The notes: a model not told the origin generated them from the letters alone. 64,000 bases of DNA from Halobellus litoreus (GCF_024464595.1 NZ_JANHAW010000001.1:248001-312000); one strand, 5' to 3'; positions 30,288 through 39,349 are shown, counted from the first letter of the stretch. Numbers and translations: made by a program.

Positions 30288-31361
30288 ATGAACGACGAAG
30301 CCGTCCGCGAACGCCTCCGCTCGGTTTCGGACCCCGACCTCGGCGACGACATCGTCTCGCTCGATCTCGTCAACGCCGTCGACGTCGACGAGGACGCCGA
30401 AGTCGTGCGAATCTCACTCGCGCTCGGCGCGCCATTTTCGCCCGCCGAAACCGATATTGCGAGTGACGTCCGCGAGGCGCTCTCCGATACCGATTACGAC
30501 GTCGATCTCACGGCGCGGATCCCCTCCGAGGTCGATCCCGAGGAGGACGTCCTTCCTGGCGTCGAGAACGTGATCGCGGTCGCCTCTGGAAAGGGGGGCG
30601 TCGGCAAGTCGACCGTGGCGGTCAACCTCGCGGCGGGGCTCTCGAAACTCGGCGCGCGCGTCGGCCTGTTCGACGCCGACGTCTACGGGCCGAACGTCCC
30701 GCGGATGGTCGGTGCCGACGAAGCCCCGCAGGCGACGGGCGAGGAGACGATCATCCCTCCCGAGAAGTACGGGGTGAAGCTGATGTCGATGGCTTTCCTG
30801 GTAGGCGAGGACGATCCGGTGATCTGGCGCGGCCCGATGGTCCACCAGCTGCTCACCCAGCTCGTCGAGGACGTCGAGTGGGGCGACCTCGACTACCTCG
30901 TTTTAGACCTCCCGCCGGGGACCGGTGACACCCAGTTGACCGTCCTGCAGACGCTCCCGCTCACGGGCGCGGTGATCGTCACGACGCCGCAGGACGTCGC
31001 CGTCGACGACGCCCGGAAGGGACTGGAGATGTTCGGCAAGCACGACACGAACGTCCTCGGCATCGTCGAGAACATGGCCTCGTTCCGCTGTCCCGACTGC
31101 GGGTCGACGCACGATATCTTCGGCGCGGGCGGCGGCGAGGCGTTCGCCGCCGAGAACGACCTGCCCTTCCTGGGATCGATCCCGCTCGACCCGTCGGTCC
31201 GGGACGGCGGCGACGGCGGCGAACCGATCGTCCTCGACGACGGCGAGACGGCGGGCGCGTTCCGCGTGATGACCGAGCGCGCGGCCGATATGGCCGGCGT
31301 CGTCCGACGGCGAGCGGCCTCCCAGCGGAGCGCTCCGATCGACCGCACGCCGCAGGAGTGA
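30288..31361 (+). CDS. Mrp/Nbp35-family iron-sulfur carrier ATPase
   Basis: The 357-residue protein has an N-terminal MIP18/DUF59 domain (residues 4-80, LRSVSDPDLGDDIVSLDL). A deviant Walker P-loop ASGKGGVGKST (99-109) and VGLFDADVYGPNVPRM follow. A C-terminal zinc/Fe-S motif FRCPDCGSTHDIFG contains the CxxC that binds a bridging 4Fe-4S cluster in Mrp/ApbC proteins. It delivers Fe-S clusters to target enzymes. It overlaps or nearly touches the next gene (GTGAGTATG), suggesting co-translation. ATG at 30288 is chosen over upstream in-frame starts because of the TATA box spacing. Confidence 0.9.
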   Translation: MNDEAVRERLRSVSDPDLGDDIVSLDLVNAVDVDEDAEVVRISLALGAPFSPAETDIASDVREALSDTDYDVDLTARIPSEVDPEEDVLPGVENVIAVASGKGGVGKSTVAVNLAAGLSKLGARVGLFDADVYGPNVPRMVGADEAPQATGEETIIPPEKYGVKLMSMAFLVGEDDPVIWRGPMVHQLLTQLVEDVEWGDLDYLVLDLPPGTGDTQLTVLQTLPLTGAVIVTTPQDVAVDDARKGLEMFGKHDTNVLGIVENMASFRCPDCGSTHDIFGAGGGEAFAAENDLPFLGSIPLDPSVRDGGDGGEPIVLDDGETAGAFRVMTERAADMAGVVRRRAASQRSAPIDRTPQE

Positions 31362-31363
31362 GT

Positions 31364-31999
31364 ATGGACGCCGAACAGGACTCCCTCGCGAACCCCTTCA
31401 GTATGGACGAGGAGTGTCGAAACTGCGAAGGGCTCTGCGACGTCCGATCGAACGTCGTCCACGGCTACGGCGACGTGGGCGGGGAGTTCCTGTTCGTCGC
31501 CGAGCGCCCGCACGACGGGGCCGACGAGAGCGGCGTTCCGTTCACCGGCGACGAAGCGGGAAGACGCCTCCAGGAAGTCCTCGGCGAACTCGGCTTCGCG
31601 CGCTCGCCGCCCGACGCCGCGGAACCCGAGTTGCAGAACGTCTTTCTCACCTACCTCACGCGCTGTCGACACCCCGAGCGACCGCCGACCGACGAGGAGA
31701 TTCGGACCTGCGAGCCGTACCTCAACGCCGAGGTTCGGATGATCAACCCCGAGATCATCGTTCCAATCGGCCAGCGGACCCTGGACGCGCTCGCGACGGA
31801 CTACACGACGAACCGGCCGGGCGACGTCGACGTCGACGAGGCGCACGCGACGACTATCAGGGGGAGAGGGTTCGAACTCGTGCCGATGCTCGAACTGGAG
31901 CGCCAGACCCCCGAACAGACCGAGGCGTTCGTCGACCACCTGCTGGAGAACGTTTTCTCCCGGGACTACCGGCAGACGAAGGGCCGTCGCGGACGGTAG
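31364..31999 (+). CDS. family 4-like uracil-DNA glycosylase homologue
   Basis: The 211-residue protein has four cysteines with family 4 spacing (Cys18/Cys21, Cys101/Cys116), expected to hold a 4Fe-4S cluster. The altered active-site loop is FVAERPHDGADESGVPFTG (family 4: GEAPG-ED-GxPFVG). IVPIGQRTLDAL matches the next conserved strand. The usual C-terminal leucine-loop motif HPS is replaced by VPMLELERQ, so the substrate may differ or base excision may be weak. GTG at 31358 inside the Mrp stop is an alternative start. Confidence 0.75.
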   Translation: MDAEQDSLANPFSMDEECRNCEGLCDVRSNVVHGYGDVGGEFLFVAERPHDGADESGVPFTGDEAGRRLQEVLGELGFARSPPDAAEPELQNVFLTYLTRCRHPERPPTDEEIRTCEPYLNAEVRMINPEIIVPIGQRTLDALATDYTTNRPGDVDVDEAHATTIRGRGFELVPMLELERQTPEQTEAFVDHLLENVFSRDYRQTKGRRGR

Positions 32000-32112
32000 C
32001 GGCTGTCGGACGCGCGGCGTCACCCCTATCCGATCGAGCAGTCCACCGCGATACCGAGACTCGTCGGGGTCAGAAACGTCGGGTTCAAGACCGACGGCGG
32101 CCGAGAACGGGT

Positions 32113-32880
32113 ATGACCGTCGTCGCCGTCTTGGCCGATCCGCCGCGCCCCGGACTCACGCCGCCGCGACTCGCGGAAACCAGTCTCCTCTCCGAAGAGG
32201 AAGCCGCCGAGCTCTCGGCGGCGATGCTTCGGGACACGCTCCGCGCCGTCGAGCGTTCCGGGGGCGACCTGCTCGTGAACTACCGGCCGGACGACCTCCT
32301 CCCCGACGCCGCCGTCGACCCCGACGAGCCGTCGGCGGAGGCGCTCAAATCGATCGCCGCGGACGCCCTCGAAGACCCGGGCGCGGCGCGGTTCGAGGTC
32401 CAGGTCGGATCCACGTTCTCCGCGCGCGCCGGCAACACGGTGACGCACCTCCTCGACGAGGAGGGCGTCCAGTCCGCCGCGGTGCTCCGTGGCGACGCGC
32501 CCTTCGTGCTCCGTTCGACGATCGATTCCGCGGCGATGAAACTCCGCACGAACGACGTCGTCCTCGGTCCCTCGACCGACGGCCGCGTCTACTACGCCGG
32601 GTTCACGGCACCGATCGACTTCGAGGGTGCCTTTTCGCGGCCCGAGATGGAGACGCTCGTCGACCGCGCGAACGACGCCAACCGCGACGTCGGGTTCCTG
32701 GAGATGCAGCCGACGGTCCGGACGGGCGCGGACCTCGCGACGCTCGTCTCGACGATCCGCGCGCGCTGGCAGGCCGGGCGCGTCGTCCCCGAGCGGACGG
32801 CGGAGTTCGTCGTCGACTACGGGCTGACGGTCGTGGCGGACGACGGGTCGGACGACGGACTGACCCTCGTTCGGGAGTGA
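32113..32880 (+). CDS. DUF2064-like/nucleotidyltransferase-fold hypothetical protein
   Basis: The 255-residue protein starts MTVVAVLADPPRPGLTPPRL and contains GDLLVNYRPDDLLPD, VLRGDAPFVL and LGPSTDGRVYYAGF. This is the order of strands seen in GT-A-like nucleotidyltransferases/DUF2064 glycosyltransferases, where the DAP and GP-DG patterns hold the nucleotide sugar. No membrane segment is visible. The assignment rests on these weak patterns. ATG at 32113 follows the short gap after the UDG-like gene. Confidence 0.55.
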   Translation: MTVVAVLADPPRPGLTPPRLAETSLLSEEEAAELSAAMLRDTLRAVERSGGDLLVNYRPDDLLPDAAVDPDEPSAEALKSIAADALEDPGAARFEVQVGSTFSARAGNTVTHLLDEEGVQSAAVLRGDAPFVLRSTIDSAAMKLRTNDVVLGPSTDGRVYYAGFTAPIDFEGAFSRPEMETLVDRANDANRDVGFLEMQPTVRTGADLATLVSTIRARWQAGRVVPERTAEFVVDYGLTVVADDGSDDGLTLVRE

Positions 32881-32943
32881 TCGGATAGTCGCGTCGGAAG
32901 CGACCGACAAGTCTTAGATGCCGGGTCGGAAACTACCGGGCGC

Positions 32944-33027
32944 GGTGGGATGGCAGAGCGGCCTATTGCGCCTGCCTTGAAAGCAGGTATCCTCACGGAT
33001 TCCTGGGTTCAAATCCCAGTCCCACCG
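32944..33027 (+). tRNA. tRNA-Ser(UGA)
   Basis: The 84-nt gene folds as a type II tRNA with acceptor GGTGGGA/TCCCACC and discriminator G. The anticodon arm is CCTGC-CTTGAAA-GCAGG, giving anticodon TGA. A long variable arm and T-arm CTGGG-TTCAAAT-CCCAG follow. CCA is not encoded. The 3' end is duplicated 148 bases downstream. Confidence 0.95.
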
Positions 33028-33052
33028 CATATTGTCACGAACTCCCGCGAGC
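33006..33052 (+). repeat. 47-bp direct repeat, copy 1 (tRNA-Ser 3' end and flank)
   Basis: This segment covers the last 22 bases of tRNA-Ser(UGA) and 25 downstream bases, and is identical to 33154-33200. Identity that starts inside a tRNA gene and runs past it is the usual form of an att-site duplication left by integrase. Confidence 0.9.
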
Positions 33053-33153
33053 ACCTCGTGTGCTCGCCACTCGTGAGTGGCGATTTCGGAGACGCTGGGA
33101 TTTGAGCCCTGCCAGTCGCGCGCAGTGAGGGACGAGCGAGCACGTCTGGCTTC
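33049..33153 (+). other. hairpin-rich spacer between tRNA 3'-end repeats
   Basis: The spacer holds a 6-bp hairpin at 33049-33065 (GAGCAC/GTGCTC), an 8-bp hairpin with a 2-base loop at 33065-33082 (CGCCACTC/GAGTGGCG), and an inverted T-arm copy CTGGGATTTGAGCC at 33095-33108. The T-arm copy pairs with GGTTCAAATCCCAG at 33154-33167 apart from one mismatch. It has no coding potential. Confidence 0.75.
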
Positions 33154-33200
33154 GGTTCAAATCCCAGTCCCACCGCATATTGTCACGAACTCCCGCGAGC
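33154..33200 (+). repeat. 47-bp direct repeat, copy 2 (att-like scar)
   Basis: This segment is identical to 33006-33052. It is a solo copy of the tRNA-Ser 3' end with no tRNA body. It marks a possible right boundary of a lost or reduced element, or the left boundary of the low-GC segment that follows. Confidence 0.88.
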
Positions 33201-33491
33201 CGGGCGACCGGGGGCTCGTCACGAGCGAAGCGACGTGACGGTGAAGACGGGCGACGCAAGGACCGCAGGACGGAGTCAGCGGACCACAGCGAGCCCATCG
33301 AGTCGAGAGCGCGGGGGCTTCCAAGGTCTTCTCTGCACCATCCTCGACGACTTCGCTCCTAACTAAACAGTACCTGCCGAGAGAGTAGGGTGTCTGGGAA
33401 CTCTTGTCACAGCGTTCATTTCACGGTCTCGTACCTGAATCAGCCGTTAGAGTCTGCCTGCGTATTGAGTATATGCGAGCGAATCAGTCTG
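33201..33491. other. intergenic stretch, no gene seen
   Basis: The sequence changes from GC-rich to more AT-rich near 33360. No open frame with protein features occurs. The end of the histidine kinase gene follows at 33492. Confidence 0.5.
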
Positions 33492-35228
33492 TTATGAGTT
33501 TTCAGCCAGCGGTAATTCGACAGCAAAAACAGCGCCTTCAGGATCGTTATCTTCGATCCAGACTTCACCGCCATAGTGAGTGACCAAGTGCTGGACGAGA
33601 TAGAGACCAAGACCTGTCCCGGAACTGTCGAGCCCTTTCTCACCCTTCCCAAATATTTCCTCTTTTTGGCCGTCAGGCACCCCAGGGCCGTTATCTGCAA
33701 TACGGACGGTAACTCGGTCGTCGTGGGATGTCGCTGAGACCGATACTTCGGGAACGTCTTTATCATTATGCTGAACAGCATTCGACAGGAGATTCCGGAA
33801 CACCGAGTCTAACATCCGGTTGGCCTGGATCTGCACTGATGGCAGCTCCCCCTCAACCATCACGTGTGCGTCCGGATACTCAGCTTCGATCTTGTCGAGT
33901 TCTCGGGTGAGCGTGTTGCGAAGGTTGACTTGGTGCTGTTGTTGCGAGTTCTCGCGTGCGAGCATCACATCGGCCATATCGCGTGCTGTTTTGGTCAGTT
34001 CAACTGAGTGGTTCGCGCTCTCCCGTACCGTGTTGAGATGCTCAGTCCCTTCTTCGTCAACGTGGTCTGTTAGGATATTGCTATACCCAGTCACTAACTG
34101 CAGATCGTTCCGGATATCGTGCCGCAGAACCTGGTTCAGGAGATCGAGGTTGTTGCGTTGTTCTTCTAACTGCTTTTGTGCCTCTTTACGTGTGGTAATA
34201 TCCCGTATCACGAATAACGTCCCGATTGTCTGTCCAGTCTCGGTAGTGAAATGAGAAGAAGAGATTTCGAGGGTCCGTGTTTCGGTTTCCGTCTCGATAT
34301 GTGTCTCGAACGACTGTGTGGTCTCTGCTTCCCTCAGCACCTGCTCATCCCTTGTGGATACCAGATCCGAAAACTGCATATCAGTAAGTGGGGTCTCAAC
34401 GTCAAGCAAAGAACGAGCACTCTGATTGGCGTCGATGATTTCCCCGTCAGTGTCAACAAGCAGATACCCCTCGCTCATATTTTCGACTGTCCGAGAGCGG
34501 GCTAACGCCTTCGTGTCAAAAATCTCGTAGCGGAACGCTGCGTAGCCAACCCCTGCCATACCCACGGAGAACGAAGTAGGTGTCAAAATCGTTCCTGGAG
34601 TCTCGAACGGAAGGAGTGAGAACGTCTGGGCAACGGACAACAGCATCGGAGCAAAGATTGCGGAGACAAGAATCGCAGTCTGACTCGAACCGAGACTCCG
34701 GTCTGTCCAGGTCTGGTAGACGATGTAAGAGAGCCCGACTGTCGCAATAATATAAAACGCGGATAGGTACGAAACATAGAGCGTACTATTCCCGTGTTGG
34801 ATGACCGAAAACGCACCAAACGAGATAAGATGGGGGTCCTCAAAGAGAACGGGGACAGGTTCGGTGAACAAGAAGACGAACACTGGCGATAACAACACTA
34901 CGACGACAGAGGCAGTCTTCCAATGCACCCATCTGCGTGCGTCCCCCATCGAGAGTCCGTAGAAGAGGACCGCGGGTGCAGTGGTAAAGGACCCGAAATG
35001 GAGCATTTTGTACGCCCAATAGGAGTGAGCGAAGGTGGTCGCAGTTAATTGTAGCAGCGCAAAAAATGTCCAGATAGTTATAGCTGCGGCCAACACGGTA
35101 AATGCCATCGCTTGTTTCGTTCGCTCATACTTGTTGAGATAATGTGCGGCGTAGACTGAGGTCAGTACTCCAACCGAGGTTGCTAACACAATAAGGATAA
35201 GGGGCAGATAGAATCGGAAACCGTCCAT
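33492..35228 (-). CDS. membrane sensor histidine kinase (7TM-PAS-HisKA-HATPase)
   Basis: The 578-residue protein has seven hydrophobic helices in residues 8-232, a PAS domain about 245-345 (NMSEGYLLVDTDGEIIDANQ) and a HisKA helix with the phosphoacceptor His370 in VLRHDIRNDL. The ATPase domain has N box LLSNAVQHND, G1 DNGPGVPDG and G2 GTGLGLYLVQHL. The 7TM region (related to the 7TMR-HisK/MASE type) probably senses a membrane or extracellular cue. No response regulator is adjacent. GC content is clearly lower than in neighbouring genes and it sits behind the tRNA-Ser duplication, suggesting horizontal acquisition. Confidence 0.9.
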   Translation of the reverse strand: MDGFRFYLPLILIVLATSVGVLTSVYAAHYLNKYERTKQAMAFTVLAAAITIWTFFALLQLTATTFAHSYWAYKMLHFGSFTTAPAVLFYGLSMGDARRWVHWKTASVVVVLLSPVFVFLFTEPVPVLFEDPHLISFGAFSVIQHGNSTLYVSYLSAFYIIATVGLSYIVYQTWTDRSLGSSQTAILVSAIFAPMLLSVAQTFSLLPFETPGTILTPTSFSVGMAGVGYAAFRYEIFDTKALARSRTVENMSEGYLLVDTDGEIIDANQSARSLLDVETPLTDMQFSDLVSTRDEQVLREAETTQSFETHIETETETRTLEISSSHFTTETGQTIGTLFVIRDITTRKEAQKQLEEQRNNLDLLNQVLRHDIRNDLQLVTGYSNILTDHVDEEGTEHLNTVRESANHSVELTKTARDMADVMLARENSQQQHQVNLRNTLTRELDKIEAEYPDAHVMVEGELPSVQIQANRMLDSVFRNLLSNAVQHNDKDVPEVSVSATSHDDRVTVRIADNGPGVPDGQKEEIFGKGEKGLDSSGTGLGLYLVQHLVTHYGGEVWIEDNDPEGAVFAVELPLAENS

Positions 35229-35250
35229 ATGTTACTCTAGAATAACTTTC

Positions 35251-35258
35251 TATAAAAA
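35251..35258 (-). promoter_or_regulatory. TATA element of the histidine kinase gene
   Basis: TTTTTATA on the coding strand lies 23 bases before the ATG at 35228, in a locally AT-rich stretch. The spacing suits a leaderless mRNA. Confidence 0.45.
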
Positions 35259-35394
35259 CAGTACTATGACTATCAGGTTATGTGATTCTGCGTCTGGCTG
35301 AATTGAGCGATTCCTGATTGGTGTGGGAGGACTTCTATGACACCCTCGCCGAGAGATGCGTAACGGCTTTGCCGTGGCTCCACTACACGCGGGT

Positions 35395-35715
35395 ATGGAC
35401 TGGCCACACGACCCCGACGGCGAGGAGGGCTCCGAGGGCAGACGCAAGTACGGCCACGCGGTGATCGCCAAGAAGGTCGACGAGGAGGAGGACTTCCCGC
35501 TCGACCGCGACGCGTTCGTCGCGGAGTACGGCGACCACCCCGTGCGGCTGGATTACGAGCGCGTCGTCGCCCTCGAGGAGATCTTCGAGCACGTCGAACC
35601 CGCGGAGTTCGAGGACTTCGTCGCGTTTCACAAGGCGGTCGGTCGCGCGATGCGCGAGAACGGATACTGGTTCTACGAGGGCGCCGAGCAGTTCGTCGAC
35701 GCGAACGAAGCCTGA
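35395..35715 (+). CDS. conserved haloarchaeal protein (DUF5785-like)
   Basis: The 106-residue acidic protein starts MDWPHDPDGEEGSEGRRKYG and contains HAVIAKKVDEEEDFPL and NGYWFYEGAEQFV. It is common across haloarchaea and always short. No metal or nucleotide motif is visible. ATG at 35395 is preferred; the upstream extension lacks acidity. Function unknown. Confidence 0.75.
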   Translation: MDWPHDPDGEEGSEGRRKYGHAVIAKKVDEEEDFPLDRDAFVAEYGDHPVRLDYERVVALEEIFEHVEPAEFEDFVAFHKAVGRAMRENGYWFYEGAEQFVDANEA

Positions 35716-35739
35716 GTAGTCGGTTTAGTCTTTTTTAAC

Positions 35740-37995
35740 TCAGTGTCTCCCGCCGAACAGCCGCTCCCACAGCGACCGTTTCCGTTTCTTCTCGGCGAGT
35801 AGCACCGAACACTCGACCTCGTTGAGGACGTCGAGGACGAGCGTCCCGCGGGCGAGTCGCGAGAGGAGGCCGCGTTCCGTCGCGCCGATGACGAGCATCG
35901 ACGCGTCGGCGGCGTGCCGTTCGATCGCTTCCTCGACGTCGCCGGATTCGACGATCAGATTCGCGTCCGGCAGGCCGTTCTCGGCCGCCCACTCCTCGAG
36001 GAACTCTCTGCCCGCCGCCTCGTCGTCCGAGACGTGGAGTAGCGACACCTCAGCGTCGTATTCGCCCCCGAGTGCGCTCGCGATGGCCGCCGAGAGTTCC
36101 GAGTCCGGACCGCCCGCGGTCGGCAGCAGGATCTCCGATGGATCGAAGCCGCGGTCCTTCAACACCAGGAAGTCACACGGCAGCGACGCGGCGAGTTCGT
36201 CGATCGCGCTCTCGGCGCGCCCCGGCGAACCGTGGGAGCCGGGACCCCAGCCCATCACCGTCAGATCGGCGTCGTAGGTCTTCGCGGCGTCGAAGATGCC
36301 CTCGAAGCTCTGGTGTGAGAGCACGGTGTGCGTCTCGATCGGCACGTCGAACGTCTCGGCGTCTTCGCGGGCCTGATCGAGGAGGTCGTGCGACGCCGAG
36401 AGGTCCAGTTTCTCGCGAGCCGATTCGAGCGCCGTCTGATCGGGGACTTTCTCGATGTGCACGGCGACGAGCGTGCCGTTTCGCTGCTTGGCGACGGCGC
36501 TGGCGAGCGTGATGAGATCGGTCTCGTGCTCGGGGTTCGCGAGCGGGACCATGACGCGGTAGTCGCCGCCGTCAGGCTGAACCGAGGTGGCAGCCGAGAC
36601 GGCCGCGTCGGGCATCTGCTCGGAGCGGTGGAGGATGTACTTCCCGAGGATCCCCTGTTTCGTGGTCCTGCTGCGGGCGTAGACGAGGTACCAGACGACG
36701 GCCGCAGCGGAGATACCGAACGACAGCAGCCGAGCGTTGGGTTCGACGTACGCCAACAGCGCGAACGATAGCACGGTTCCGAGGATCGGCAACAGGGGGA
36801 ACAGCGGCACCGTGAAGTCCGGTTGGTAGTCTTCAGGAGCGATATACCGCATCGCGATGAGCGCGATGTTGAGCAGCCCGTAGATGATGAGGTGTAGTCC
36901 CGAGGCGGCCCCCGAAAGCAACGCGATGTCGCCTACCAAGATGAACAGCAGAATGAGCCCGCCGGTGATGGCGATCGACCGGTAGGGGGTCCCGAACCGG
37001 GGGTGGATCTCGTTGAGCGAGGGCGTGACGATCCGATCCCGGCCCATCGCGAAGTTGATCCGCGAGGACGCGAGGATCGAGGCGTTCGCACTGGAGGCGG
37101 TCGCGAGGAGTCCGCCGAACAACAACGCACCGCCCATCAGCGCGCCCTGTACCTGGCGGCCGACTTCCACGACCGCGATCGGTTGGGTCTCTCCCGGTGC
37201 GATGTCCGTGACGAGGTCGGCGATGAAGCCCTGCGGGACGGCCGCGCTCATCACGACGAGAACCAGCGCGTAGATCACCGTGACGAGGACGACGCTCCCG
37301 ATGACCGCCCGCGGGAGGTTCTTTCCGGGGTCCTTGATCTCCTCGGCGACGCTCGTGATCTGCACGAACCCGAGGTACGAGACGAAGATGAACCCGGTCG
37401 TGCCGAGCGTCTCACCGACCGTGCTGGGTGCGGGGAGGTTCGACAGGTCCGCCTGGAACGTTCCAAGCAGCGTGAACGCGGCCAGGATGGCGATCAGGAG
37501 GAGGACGATGACGTTCTGGAGCCGACCGGTCTCTTTCGCGCCGACGTAGTTGACGAAGACGAAGAACGCGCCGCCGACGAGCGCGGCCAGAGTCACCATA
37601 TCGAGTCCGATTGGACCGATACCCACGGTGCCGCTGATCCCGAAGATCCGGGAGATGTACCGGCCGAACCCGACCATATAGAACGCGCTGGCGAACGCGA
37701 GGCCGAGCCAGTTCGCCCACCCGGCAACAGAGCCGAGCAGGGGTCCGAGCGCGTGGTTGACGTAGTAGTACGCCCCACCCGACCGCGGCATCGCGGTCCC
37801 GAGTTCGCTGGCCGACAGCGCCGTGAACATCGCGATGATGCCGCCGAGAACGAACGCGATAGAGGCGAACGATCCGGATCGAAGGATGGCGTCGCCGGGG
37901 AGGACGAAGATCCCCGCGCCGATCATCGTGCCGACGCCGATCGTGAGCGCGGCGAGGGGACCGAGGTCCTTCGCGAGTTCCTCCTCTCCGCTCAC
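35740..37995 (-). CDS. APC-family amino acid permease with two C-terminal Usp domains
   Basis: The 751-residue protein has an N-terminal APC permease of about 12 membrane helices (residues 10-430), with the APC pattern TIGVGTMIGAGIFVLPG at 15-31 and SRINFAMGRDRI. Two tandem universal-stress domains follow (about 470-605 and 610-740): MVPLANPEHETDLI, then GWGPGSHGSPGRAESAIDEL, and LLPTAGGPDSELSA then VIGATERGLLSRLARGT. Fusions of APC transporters to Usp domains are frequent in haloarchaea and imply nucleotide-dependent control of uptake. Substrate not determined. A stand-alone Usp gene lies 52 bases upstream, probably in the same operon. Confidence 0.9.
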   Translation of the reverse strand: MSGEEELAKDLGPLAALTIGVGTMIGAGIFVLPGDAILRSGSFASIAFVLGGIIAMFTALSASELGTAMPRSGGAYYYVNHALGPLLGSVAGWANWLGLAFASAFYMVGFGRYISRIFGISGTVGIGPIGLDMVTLAALVGGAFFVFVNYVGAKETGRLQNVIVLLLIAILAAFTLLGTFQADLSNLPAPSTVGETLGTTGFIFVSYLGFVQITSVAEEIKDPGKNLPRAVIGSVVLVTVIYALVLVVMSAAVPQGFIADLVTDIAPGETQPIAVVEVGRQVQGALMGGALLFGGLLATASSANASILASSRINFAMGRDRIVTPSLNEIHPRFGTPYRSIAITGGLILLFILVGDIALLSGAASGLHLIIYGLLNIALIAMRYIAPEDYQPDFTVPLFPLLPILGTVLSFALLAYVEPNARLLSFGISAAAVVWYLVYARSRTTKQGILGKYILHRSEQMPDAAVSAATSVQPDGGDYRVMVPLANPEHETDLITLASAVAKQRNGTLVAVHIEKVPDQTALESAREKLDLSASHDLLDQAREDAETFDVPIETHTVLSHQSFEGIFDAAKTYDADLTVMGWGPGSHGSPGRAESAIDELAASLPCDFLVLKDRGFDPSEILLPTAGGPDSELSAAIASALGGEYDAEVSLLHVSDDEAAGREFLEEWAAENGLPDANLIVESGDVEEAIERHAADASMLVIGATERGLLSRLARGTLVLDVLNEVECSVLLAEKKRKRSLWERLFGGRH

Positions 37996-38047
37996 GCGCG
38001 GTCACCTCTGTGTGAACGAGACGTGAGGGGGGAGGAGCACGCTCCGC

Positions 38048-38563
38048 TCACGCGCGGTCACCGCCTGCGGAGTCGGACTCATCGTCCGGGTTGTCGGAGT
38101 CGTCGCCGACGGTCGACGAATCAGCGCTCTCGTGCGTCGGGAACACCACGACCGGTATCTCGCTCTCGGAGGTGAGCGCGTCGCGGGTGTCGCCGCTGAA
38201 GAAGTCCCACCACGACTTGCCGCCGCGGGGAGTGAATACGATCGCCGTCGCGTCGGCCGCGCCCGCGGCGTTGAGGATCGTGTCGGCGACGTCGGTCCCG
38301 TAGTGCAGTTCCGTCTCGACGTCGACGCCGGCGTCTTCGGCCGACGAGCGCACTCGCTCGAAGATCGACTCGGCGATCTCCTCGCGCTGTTCCAGCGGCG
38401 CCTTGTCGGGCGCGCCGCCGGCCTTTTCGATCACGTGGACGACGGTCGCGCGCCCGCCCGCCGCGGCGACGTGCGGAAACGCCAACCGCGCCGTTCGATC
38501 GGCGTCCTCCTCGTTCGCGACCGGGAGCAGCGGCCGGGCGAATAGTGGTTCGACCTCGCTCAT
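38048..38563 (-). CDS. UspA-family protein, upstream partner of the APC permease
   Basis: ATG at 38563 gives 171 residues. The Usp domain occupies 1-145, MSEVEPLFARPLLPVANEED, with TPRGGKSWWDFFSGDTRDAL in place of the usual nucleotide loop, then IPVVVFP. The last 25 residues form an acidic Asp/Ser/Gly tail. It precedes the APC-Usp fusion by 52 bases on the same strand and likely acts with it. A farther upstream start would add a basic stretch and is rejected. Confidence 0.8.
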   Translation of the reverse strand: MSEVEPLFARPLLPVANEEDADRTARLAFPHVAAAGGRATVVHVIEKAGGAPDKAPLEQREEIAESIFERVRSSAEDAGVDVETELHYGTDVADTILNAAGAADATAIVFTPRGGKSWWDFFSGDTRDALTSESEIPVVVFPTHESADSSTVGDDSDNPDDESDSAGGDRA

Positions 38564-38950
38564 CGATGAGAGGTACTGACGGCGATGATCCGACGCCGTC
38601 GGCGCGGTCCGTTCGCCTCGCCGGGGCTGGTCGCCGTCGTTGACGCCGGCTGAGATCCCAGCCGTCCCCGGGACGGGGGCAGATTCGATCTCGACGGGTC
38701 GTCGTTCCGGACAGTCATACAGGGCTTCTATGACGGCATCGGGTATAGTGGTTCTCACTCGGATCCGCGAAACGCACCGCTCGCTGTCACCTCGTCACAA
38801 TAAATAGTACAATAATATCGGTTCGTCAGCACGCGGCAATCGAATTCACGTCCTGTCCGCTCTGAACGGGTCTCGCGACTGTCGGGGACCGCGCGGACAC
38901 GGTGTCACTCGGCTACCATAGTCTCCCCGCGAGGACGACTACCGGGCTGA
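38564..38950. other. intergenic stretch, AT-rich patch only
   Basis: An AT-rich segment at about 38796-38822 (including AATAAATAG) may hold a promoter for the leftward Usp gene or mark transcription termination. No gene is seen in these 387 bases. Confidence 0.4.
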
Positions 38951-39349
38951 TCAGACGGCCGCGACCCACGCGCGGTAGTCGTCCTCGCGGTCGTACACGT
39001 CCTGAAACACGCGATCGGCGAACGCGGCCAGCCGATTGGCGTCCGAGCGGGCCGTGATCCGGACGTTCGTCGCCTCGGCCGCTTCGGGAGCTTCCAACTG
39101 ATCGATCCGAAACGCCGGGAAGTCCTCGACGACGTCGTTCAGTCGATCCAGTTCGTCGTCGTCGACGTCGAGGTTGAAGGTGTTCTCGGCGAACTGCACC
39201 CACGGCGCGGGCGAGTCCTCGCAGTCGATGTCGGGGTCGTGTTCGGCTTCGAGCGTCAGAAAGGCGCTCGCCCGCGTCCGGTGGGCGGCGATGGCGTCCG
39301 CGAACAGTTTCTGTCGCTCTCGGGGCTCCGCGGCGTCGAATCTGGTCAT
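38951..39349 (-). CDS. conserved haloarchaeal hypothetical protein
   Basis: The 132-residue acidic protein begins [20 protein letters not shown] and ends [19 protein letters not shown]. It is predicted soluble and mostly helical, with no metal or nucleotide motif. ATG at 39349 is the only start that keeps halophilic composition. It is divergent from adk. Function unknown. Confidence 0.65.
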   Translation of the reverse strand: MTRFDAAEPRERQKLFADAIAAHRTRASAFLTLEAEHDPDIDCEDSPAPWVQFAENTFNLDVDDDELDRLNDVVEDFPAFRIDQLEAPEAAEATNVRITARSDANRLAAFADRVFQDVYDREDDYRAWVAAV

